5,584 bases of DNA from Thiomargarita sp. (lineage in GTDB: Bacteria; Pseudomonadota; Gammaproteobacteria; Beggiatoales; Beggiatoaceae), in the NCBI GenBank assembly GCA_030618965.1, contig JAUXCJ010000106.1:1-5584 (forward strand). The letters run 5' to 3'. Positions 1 through 5,081 of this stretch are shown here, in pieces. Position numbers and translations under genes: made by a program. A model generated the notes under the pieces. That model was not told the origin of the DNA. It saw only the letters and a program-made list of their open reading frames with translations, and made no database searches. The number at the start of each line of letters is the position of its first letter. The stretch's first letter is position 1.

Positions 1-34
1 AGTCGGCTTTAATTTTACCTATTTTATCAAAAAC

Positions 35-122
35 AACTACACAGATTGCAGTTAAGAAAGGATAACCACCTAATCTTGCTATATTTTTGCCTTATCCATT
101 CTTACATGCAATCTGTGTAGTT
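35..122. repeat. 88-bp element with 31-nt imperfect inverted arms
   Basis: The left arm (35-65) and right arm (92-122) are reverse complements at 28 of 31 positions. The outermost 16 bases (AACTACACAGATTGCA and its complement) match perfectly, and a 26-nt AT-rich spacer lies between the arms. As RNA this would form one long hairpin. The symmetry and size resemble a miniature inverted-repeat element or a solo palindromic repeat. I see no clear target-site duplication at the outer edges, and no U-tract that would make it a simple terminator. Nothing else recognisable lies in 1-181. The pairing is seen directly; the mobile-element reading is inference. Confidence 0.65.
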
Positions 123-181
123 CTTTCTCATTCCCCCCGCAACGCCGCTTTAAGGTATAATCAGTTATTAACAACATAATA

Positions 182-328
182 GAGGTCATTAGCGGTTCGA
201 TTATTGCTTTTGCGACGACAGCGGGTAGAACTGCTTCTGATGTCAGCCAAAATAATCGTAATGGCTTATACACCCCACAATTGGAGATAAAATCTGAGAA
301 ATTAGCAGAGGATATACTGGCTTGGTAA
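182..328 (+). pseudogene. Caspase-like (peptidase C14) C-terminal fragment, no start
   Basis: The + frame encodes about 48 residues containing SGSIIAFATTAGRTASD followed by NRNGLYTPQL, then TAA at 326-328. This pattern (IAFAT, G, ASD, NGLYT) is typical of the late part of the bacterial caspase-fold p20 domain, downstream of the catalytic Cys. The segment with the catalytic His and Cys is absent. The frame is closed upstream by TAA at 158-160, and there is no ATG, GTG or TTG start in between. Beyond NGLYT the residues (EIKSEKLAEDILAW) no longer follow the family closely, so both ends look truncated or diverged. An opposite-strand frame over 79-273 is judged a shadow. It is most likely the remains of a once larger gene; the inverted-repeat element at 35-122 lies just upstream and may mark the disruption. 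Confidence 0.72.
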
Positions 329-412
329 AAATTTATCGTTGTGCTTACGCTCTCTAACTACCCTGCTGTCTATGATATTTATTTAATTGTAAATTCAATT
401 TAAACAAGCTTT

Positions 413-439
413 TGGAGTGCAAGGTAACCTTGCACTCCA
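413..439. repeat. Perfect 12-bp palindrome with 3-nt loop (terminator-like hairpin)
   Basis: TGGAGTGCAAGG (413-424) and CCTTGCACTCCA (428-439) pair perfectly around TAA. GCTT (408-411) and AAGC (443-446) can extend the pairing after a small internal loop. It lies 16 nt beyond the stop codon of the minus-strand ATPase/nuclease gene, so it could end that transcript or protect its 3' end. Neither strand has a proper U-tract after the stem, so it is not a textbook rho-independent terminator. It may instead belong to a dispersed palindromic repeat family. The stretch between the caspase fragment and this palindrome (329-412) is AT-rich and holds nothing I recognise. Confidence 0.7.
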
Positions 440-455
440 GTGAAGCATTTATTAA

Positions 456-2012
456 TCACACAATTTCATACCCAATTTCTTTTCCCGCAAAACCCACCCC
501 AAGATAAATCAATTGACGAGATTCATTTAAAAACCGCTCACCATAATTTTTGTCCTTAATTTGCTTCAGAGCTTTTTTCGTCAACTTCTCCATATTACTA
601 CCAGCTTTACCATATTTGAATTCAATCAAATAAATTTTATTTTCCAAAGCCAACACCCCATCAATTCGCCCTTTATCCGTCAACACCTCTAAATCAATTT
701 CAACTCCCATTAACACCAATATCATATAAAACAAGGAATGATAATAGGCTTCTTCTTCGATGTGCAGCGTATATGGAATTTTAGCAAATAATGAACGGAT
801 GACATTCATAAAATCGTCGAGCTTATCCATTTGTAAATATTGGCGTAAACTTTTAGCGGCTGGTTGAATTGTTTCAAAGCCTTGGTTTGTAAAGCTTTCA
901 AACAAATAATTCATAAAAGCATGTTTGACTTCCAAGTTTGGGTAATTCAAAGTATATAAATATGGTATTTCTTTGGTATCAATATCGCTGATAGTTAAAT
1001 AACCAGTTTGAAATAACAGCACAAAAATATTCAGGTTTTCAATCTGAAAACTGTCAAATAAACTTTTTGAGACTTTTTGGTTTTCAAGAATGGTGACATC
1101 AAGTTCTTTCTTTTTGATTAATTGCATCAAAAAAGTTGGCGTACCACTTACGAACCAATAATTATCAAATTGTTGTTCTACAAACAAATTGAGAATAGAA
1201 AATGGGTTATACACTGTATCTTTGCCATTCCATGAATAGCCGTTATACCAAAGTTTAATTTGGTTTAGTAGCTTTGGTTTCTTCATTCCCATTTCAAAAC
1301 AAAGACTTTGAATATGTTTATCAAACGATTTTTCTAATTCGGCTTGGGTATATCCACATAGTGTGGAAAATTGTTTCGACAAGGTTATATCGCGTATATT
1401 ATTCAAATCGGAAAAAATCGAAACCCGAGCAAATTTAGATACTCCAGTTAAGAAAACCAAACGCAGAAAAGCATCGGAAGATTTCAAAACCCCGAAAAAA
1501 TCTCGAAGTATTTCTCGGTTTTCGGTTGCCCTTTGAATGTCATCAACATAATTAACAATGGGTTTATCATATTCATCCACGAGAATCACAACTTTTTGCT
1601 GAGTTTTTTCAGAAATTTTTTCAATTAATTCCGCAAATTTTTCACGAATAAATGGAGCTGAAAGAACAATATCATATTTATTAGCAACCTTATCTAAAAA
1701 GTATGACAATGAAGATTTAAATACTTCGTGATTAGAGTAGGAAATATGGTTAAAATCAATGATTATAACTGGATACTCTTGCCATTCAATCTTGTCATAT
1801 ATATATAATCCTTGAAAAAGTGCTTGATTCCCAGAAAATATTTCCGATAATGTTGAAACGAGTAAAGATTTTCCGAATCGGCGAGGGCGGGATAGGAATA
1901 GGTATTCGCCAGCTTGCATTAATTCTACAATGTCACGAGTTTTGTCTACATATAAATAATCGTTTTGGATTAGTTTAGAAAATGATTGAATGCCTATAGG
2001 TAATTTTTTGAT
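456..2012 (-). CDS. AAA-ATPase-like protein with C-terminal PD-(D/E)XK nuclease domain, ATC start
   Basis: This protein of about 518 residues matches the AAA-ATPase_like (PF09820) plus PDDEXK_9 (PF08011) architecture. The N-terminus KKLPIGIQSF and LYVDKT is the conserved family opening. The Walker A-like loop SRPRRFGKS is at about residues 41-49 and the Walker B VVILVDEYD at about 141-149. The C-terminal nuclease core has EEEAYYH (about 419-425), GRIDG with Asp451, IEFK with Glu464 and Lys466, and QIKDKNY (about 484-490), so the catalytic set looks intact. The first in-frame ATG is at 1917-1919, immediately before Walker A, and would remove the conserved first 31 residues. The family's usual initiating Met is here ATC (2010-2012), 6 nt after AAGGAG. 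No ATG, GTG, TTG or CTG lies between that ATG and the upstream stop (2052-2054). Molecular function is unknown; proteins of this kind often occur in many copies per genome, and nuclease activity is a prediction. The gene is more AT-rich than its neighbours. Family call is strong; start and functional status are uncertain. Confidence 0.88.
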   Translation of the reverse strand: MKKLPIGIQSFSKLIQNDYLYVDKTRDIVELMQAGEYLFLSRPRRFGKSLLVSTLSEIFSGNQALFQGLYIYDKIEWQEYPVIIIDFNHISYSNHEVFKSSLSYFLDKVANKYDIVLSAPFIREKFAELIEKISEKTQQKVVILVDEYDKPIVNYVDDIQRATENREILRDFFGVLKSSDAFLRLVFLTGVSKFARVSIFSDLNNIRDITLSKQFSTLCGYTQAELEKSFDKHIQSLCFEMGMKKPKLLNQIKLWYNGYSWNGKDTVYNPFSILNLFVEQQFDNYWFVSGTPTFLMQLIKKKELDVTILENQKVSKSLFDSFQIENLNIFVLLFQTGYLTISDIDTKEIPYLYTLNYPNLEVKHAFMNYLFESFTNQGFETIQPAAKSLRQYLQMDKLDDFMNVIRSLFAKIPYTLHIEEEAYYHSLFYMILVLMGVEIDLEVLTDKGRIDGVLALENKIYLIEFKYGKAGSNMEKLTKKALKQIKDKNYGERFLNESRQLIYLGVGFAGKEIGYEIV

Positions 2013-2018
2013 GTTATT

Positions 2019-2024
2019 CTCCTT
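2019..2024 (-). promoter_or_regulatory. Shine-Dalgarno AAGGAG deciding an ATC start
   Basis: On the minus strand AAGGAG is followed by the 6-nt spacer AATAAC and then ATC-AAA-AAA, exactly where family members begin M-K-K-L-P-I-G. The ATG at 1917-1919 has only weak purine-rich sequence ahead of it. The placement argues that translation starts, or formerly started, at 2012. Confidence 0.75.
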
Positions 2025-2032
2025 ATTGTGAT

Positions 2033-2067
2033 TAATGCCAAGAAATGCAGTTCATTTCTTGGCATTA
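2033..2067 (-). repeat. Perfect 15-bp hairpin in the leader of the ATPase/nuclease gene
   Basis: Read on the minus strand, TAATGCCAAGAAATG, a 5-nt loop AACTG, and CATTTCTTGGCATTA form an uninterrupted 15-bp stem. It ends 8 nt before AAGGAG and lies within 60 nt of the predicted start. If transcription starts at the nearby TACAAT-like -10, this hairpin would be at the extreme 5' end of the mRNA, where such stems can stabilise a transcript or affect ribosome access. It could equally be a DNA operator or a dispersed repeat. No U-tract follows, so it does not look like a terminator. Confidence 0.75.
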
Positions 2068-2071
2068 GTTC

Positions 2072-2099
2072 ATTGTACACTAGTTAAAGTTTGTATAAT
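2072..2099. promoter_or_regulatory. Putative overlapping divergent promoter region
   Basis: On the + strand a perfect TATAAT (2094-2099) lies 80 nt before ubiU. The nearest -35-like hexamer, TTGTAC (2073-2078), is poor and only 15 bp away. On the minus strand TACAAT (2072-2077) is a 5 of 6 match to a -10 box facing the ATPase/nuclease gene, without a good -35. The two would overlap, suggesting mutually interfering divergent promoters. In DNA this AT-rich, -10-like hexamers arise by chance, so this is tentative. Confidence 0.3.
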
Positions 2100-2178
2100 T
2101 TAATAAAATAGAGTTGATTTATCACATCTATATTATGACGAATTTTTTGATGATTTTCACATTGAGCAAATAATTATT

Positions 2179-3174
2179 ATGGAACTAGTCTGCCCAGCGG
2201 GTAATTTACCATCATTAAAAGCCGCCGTTGATAACGGTGCGAATGCAGTTTATATGGGTTTCCGCGATGATACCAATGCGCGACATTTTGCGGGTTTAAA
2301 TTTTACTATTGCAAAAATGGAGCAGGGGATTCGCTATGCCCATGAGCGTAATGCGCGGGTATTTTTAGCTATTAATACTTATCCACAGCCTAATGGTTTC
2401 TTACGTTGGCAACAAGCAGTTGATAATGCAGCAGAATTAGGCGTAGATGCGCTAATTGTCGCTGATATAGGAGTATTGGATTATGCCTGTGAACGCCATC
2501 CTGATTTAGCTCGACATCTATCAGTTCAAGCCTCGGCGACGAATTATGAGGCAATTAATTTTTATCATGAGCATTTTGGGATTCGTCGCGTGGTATTGCC
2601 TAGAGTGCTGTCGCTTTCACAAGTCAAGCATGTTGTCGAAAATAGCCCCGTTGCGATAGAAGTCTTTGGTTTTGGTAGCTTATGCGTAATGGTTGAGGGA
2701 CGCTGTTTATTATCCTCTTATGCTACGGGGGATTCGCCGAATACTTTTGGTGCATGTTCACCAGCAAGCGCGGTGGAATGGCGCGAAACGCCGCAAGGTT
2801 TAGAAACGCACTTAGGGGGAGTTTTAATTGATATACGGGGAGAAGGAGAAAGTGCCGGCTATCCAACGCTTTGCAAGGGACGTTTTAATGTTGGCAAAGA
2901 AACCTATTATGCAATTGAAGAACCAACCAGTTTAAATACGATAGAAATGTTGCCAGAATTAAAAGCGGCAGGCATTTCGGCGATAAAAATAGAAGGTCGT
3001 CAGCGTAGCCCCAGCTATATTGCACAAGTCGCTCGTGTTTGGCGAGCAGCCCTAGATGCTAGTGAACAAAACCCTAATTCTTATAAACCAGAAGCGTCTT
3101 GGTTATCAGAATTGAGCAAAGTTTCAGAAGGGACGCAGACGACTTTGGGGGCTTATCATCGGCCTTGGCAATAG
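2179..3174 (+). CDS. ubiU: UbiU, O2-independent ubiquinone hydroxylation protein (peptidase U32 family)
   Basis: This 331-residue protein has the same length as E. coli UbiU (YhbU) and matches it end to end: MELVCPAGNLPSLKAA at the start, DDTNARHFAGLNFT, LSVQASATNYEAINFYH, KIEGRQRSPSY and SEGTQTTLGAYHRPWQ at the end. UbiU pairs with UbiV in the cytoplasm and is needed for oxygen-independent hydroxylation of the ubiquinone ring; prephenate has been proposed as the hydroxyl donor. The four cysteines expected to bind its 4Fe-4S cluster are present at 169, 176, 193 and 232, the same positions as in E. coli. It belongs to the U32 'peptidase' family by fold, but its role is biosynthetic. The start is fixed by the conserved N-terminus, although no strong Shine-Dalgarno precedes it (only GAG at 2164-2166). 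ubiV follows after 59 nt on the same strand, so the two are probably co-transcribed. Confidence 0.96.
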   Translation: MELVCPAGNLPSLKAAVDNGANAVYMGFRDDTNARHFAGLNFTIAKMEQGIRYAHERNARVFLAINTYPQPNGFLRWQQAVDNAAELGVDALIVADIGVLDYACERHPDLARHLSVQASATNYEAINFYHEHFGIRRVVLPRVLSLSQVKHVVENSPVAIEVFGFGSLCVMVEGRCLLSSYATGDSPNTFGACSPASAVEWRETPQGLETHLGGVLIDIRGEGESAGYPTLCKGRFNVGKETYYAIEEPTSLNTIEMLPELKAAGISAIKIEGRQRSPSYIAQVARVWRAALDASEQNPNSYKPEASWLSELSKVSEGTQTTLGAYHRPWQ

Positions 3175-3233
3175 GTTTTAAGAACGTGCACGAAATCACT
3201 TATTTTTACAAAACAATGAATTTATATAAATAA

Positions 3234-4145
3234 ATGAATGATTTTCAACCAAAATTAGCATTAGGGCCTATTTTGTATTATTGGCCACTCGATACGATAT
3301 TAGATTTTTATGAACGCATGGCGGAAACGCCTGTTGACATTATTTACTTAGGAGAAACTGTCTGCTCTAAACGTAAATTACTACGCACTCAGGATTGGTT
3401 AACACTAGCAGAAAAGTTGGCACAAACAGGTAAAGAAGTTGTACTGTCCACATTGACTTTATTAGAAGCCGATTCTGAACTCAAAACCTTGCGCCGTCTT
3501 TGTGAACAGAAAGATTTTCTGGTCGAAGCGAATGATATGGCAGCGGTACATTTATTAGAAGGTTCAGCTTTTGTGACAGGACCTAGTGTTAATATTTATA
3601 ATTCGCGTACACTTAAACGTTTAGCCGATTTCGGTTTACGTCGTTGGGTGCTGCCGATTGAACTGTCGCGCGATACGCTGGCTGATATGCAAGCTAATCG
3701 TCCTGATGGTGTGGAAACGGAAGTTTTTGTCTATGGGCGCTTGCCTTTAGCTTATTCAGCCCGTTGTTTTACAGCGCGTGCCCATAATTTGCCCAAAGAT
3801 GATTGTCAATATCGTTGTTTAGACTATCCCGATGGTTTAACGCTTTCTAGTCAGGATAATAAACCTTTTTTGACTTTAAATGGTATTCAAACGCAATCGG
3901 CTCGCAGCTGTAATTTATTAAATGCCTTACCTGAAATGAAAAAAATGGGAGTCGATATTTTACGTATTAGCCCGCAATCTAAGCATACAGAAAAGGTGAT
4001 TAACATTTTCCATCGTGGCTTAGAAGAACCTGAAAGTGTGACAGAGGGTATGAAACGCTTGCAAGCTTTGATGCCTATGGGAGCTTGTGATGGCTATTGG
4101 TATGGACGGGCTGGTATGGAAGCTGAGGTGAAAGATAGGATTTAA
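3234..4145 (+). CDS. ubiV: UbiV, O2-independent ubiquinone hydroxylation protein (peptidase U32 family)
   Basis: This 303-residue protein is slightly longer than E. coli UbiV (YhbV, 292 residues). Family landmarks include LALGPILYYWP near the N-terminus, IIYLGETVCSKR, EVFVYGRLPLAYSARCFTAR, LLNALPEMKKMGVDILRISPQ and DGYWYGRAGM near the end. The probable 4Fe-4S ligands are Cys44, Cys178, Cys191 and Cys195; the 13- and 4-residue spacings of the last three match E. coli Cys180, Cys193 and Cys197. It forms a heterodimer with UbiU, so anaerobic or microaerobic ubiquinone synthesis is the inferred role. No recognisable Shine-Dalgarno precedes the ATG. A five-codon ATG frame (3216-3233) ends in TAA directly abutting this start, which could allow reinitiation but may be chance. 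The usual third partner, ubiT (SCP2-domain lipid binder), is not in the window. Confidence 0.95.
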   Translation: MNDFQPKLALGPILYYWPLDTILDFYERMAETPVDIIYLGETVCSKRKLLRTQDWLTLAEKLAQTGKEVVLSTLTLLEADSELKTLRRLCEQKDFLVEANDMAAVHLLEGSAFVTGPSVNIYNSRTLKRLADFGLRRWVLPIELSRDTLADMQANRPDGVETEVFVYGRLPLAYSARCFTARAHNLPKDDCQYRCLDYPDGLTLSSQDNKPFLTLNGIQTQSARSCNLLNALPEMKKMGVDILRISPQSKHTEKVINIFHRGLEEPESVTEGMKRLQALMPMGACDGYWYGRAGMEAEVKDRI

Positions 4146-4171
4146 AATATAGCTACAACACACCCCTAAAT

Positions 4172-4193
4172 CCCCTCTCAAGAGGGGACTTTT
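4172..4193 (+). terminator. Putative rho-independent terminator after ubiV
   Basis: CCCCTC (4172-4177), loop TCAA and GAGGGG (4182-4187) form a GC-rich stem followed by ACTTTT. It lies 27 nt after the ubiV stop, in the right place to end the ubiUV transcript. The U-tract is short. The wider phrase, including CACCCCTAAAT just before the stem, resembles a palindromic repeat that I recall from many bacterial genomes, so it may be a dispersed repeat doubling as a terminator. Confidence 0.55.
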
Positions 4194-4211
4194 CACGAAT
4201 TTCCCTCAATC

Positions 4212-4237
4212 AAAAAAATAATAGTTCAGACACTATT
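4212..4237 (-). terminator. Putative rho-independent terminator after mlaE
   Basis: On the minus strand AATAGT, a 6-nt loop and ACTATT form a short stem followed after one base by a run of seven T (4212-4218 complement). It lies about 60 nt downstream of the mlaE stop and faces the right way. The stem is short and AT-rich, so it is weak, but the U-tract is good. Confidence 0.4.
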
Positions 4238-4298
4238 GAAGTGCGAGTAGGAATGCAATCTGGGTTTTATTCAATTCATGGGTTGAATTTCTTCTCTT

Positions 4299-5081
4299 TT
4301 AAACTTGATTAAACATCAAAGCTGTCAGGATAAAATCTAGTGCCAAGGTTGCTAGTGAGGCGTGTACAACGGTGCGCGTGGTTGCACGGCTGACTCCTTC
4401 CGATGTTGGGATACAGTTGTAGCCTTGAAAGACGGCAATCCAAGTGACGACTATTCCAAATACAATGCTTTTGATAACGCCATTGAGAATGTCATCAACA
4501 AAATCGGTTTTATCTTGCATTTGTGACCAGTATGCGCCAGTATCAACCCCTAATAGTTGAACAACAACTAAATAGCCGCCAAAAATACCAACTACACTGA
4601 ATATGGCTGCTAGCACTGGCATTGAAATCACGCCGCCAAGAAAACGGGGGGTTACGACGCGCTTGAGCGGATTCACTGCCATCATTTCCATTCCTGATAG
4701 TTGTTCAGTCGCTTTCATTAGTCCAATTTCAGCCGTTAATGCCGATCCTGCTCGTCCAGCAAATAGTAAAGAGGTTAATACTGGTCCTAGTTCACGTACT
4801 AAGGATAGGGAAACTACTGCACCTAATGCTTCAGTTGCTCCGAAATTAACTAGGGTGTTATAACCTTGCAAGCCTAATACCATGCCCACAAATAAGCCTG
4901 ATACAATAATCAAACTTAGGGAAAGTACTCCAACACTATAGATTTGTGCAATGATTAAAGAAGGGCGTAAGAGTATGCCGGGAATATTTGCGACTACTTG
5001 CATAAAAAAGAGGTGTCCGCGCCCTAAATTTGCTAAAATCTTTAAAACTGCATGGCCTAATTGTTGAAATTGGTCTAACAT
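4299..5081 (-). CDS. mlaE: MlaE, phospholipid ABC transporter permease
   Basis: This 260-residue integral inner-membrane protein is the permease of the Mla system, which moves phospholipids between the inner membrane and the periplasmic carrier to maintain outer-membrane lipid asymmetry. Family signatures are clear: SGLFVGMVLGLQGY (about 61-74), RELGP (96-100), GRAGSALTAEIGLM (109-122), ATEQLSGMEMMAVNPL (124-139), PTSEGVSRATTRTVVH (225-240) and the C-terminal LDFILTALMF. Hydrophobic segments lie at about 47-70, 86-108, 149-175, 203-222 and 238-258. Its length equals that of E. coli MlaE. The start overlaps the last codons of mlaF by 7 bp (5075-5081), and AGGGAG (5088-5093) sits 6 nt ahead, so translation is probably coupled. 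Unlike E. coli, no mlaD follows: the next gene, ubiV, is convergent. Confidence 0.96.
   Translation of the reverse strand: MLDQFQQLGHAVLKILANLGRGHLFFMQVVANIPGILLRPSLIIAQIYSVGVLSLSLIIVSGLFVGMVLGLQGYNTLVNFGATEALGAVVSLSLVRELGPVLTSLLFAGRAGSALTAEIGLMKATEQLSGMEMMAVNPLKRVVTPRFLGGVISMPVLAAIFSVVGIFGGYLVVVQLLGVDTGAYWSQMQDKTDFVDDILNGVIKSIVFGIVVTWIAVFQGYNCIPTSEGVSRATTRTVVHASLATLALDFILTALMFNQV

Noticed and set aside
1..93. Minus-strand partial frame running off the left edge, containing IARLGGY and VVVFDKIGKIKAD
   Set aside because: IARLGGY recalls the C-terminal part of some transposases, but the following residues do not continue that pattern. There is no start codon and a stop lies just upstream, so it is too short to call without the DNA left of position 1.
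156..161. TATAAT on the + strand
   Set aside because: There is no -35-like sequence upstream (a run of C lies at the expected place) and no intact gene follows.
79..273. Minus-strand frame of 64 codons
   Set aside because: It lies antisense to the caspase-like fragment and through the inverted-repeat element, has no recognisable domain and no good ribosome binding site.
2114..2125. TTGATTTATCAC as a second FNR-like site
   Set aside because: The half-sites are separated by 2 rather than 4 bases, which is incompatible with FNR-type spacing.
4253..4262. ATGCAATCTG shared with the right arm of the 35-122 element (106-115)
   Set aside because: A 10-base match is expected by chance several times in a window this size, and the flanks do not match.
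4269..4288. ATTCAA/TTGAAT 6-bp inverted repeat just after mlaE
   Set aside because: Short AT-only stem with no T-run after it on the minus strand. The stem at 4220-4237 with its T-tract is a better terminator candidate.
4603..4863. Plus-strand frame of 86 codons
   Set aside because: Antisense shadow inside mlaE, whose protein is clearly recognised on the other strand.
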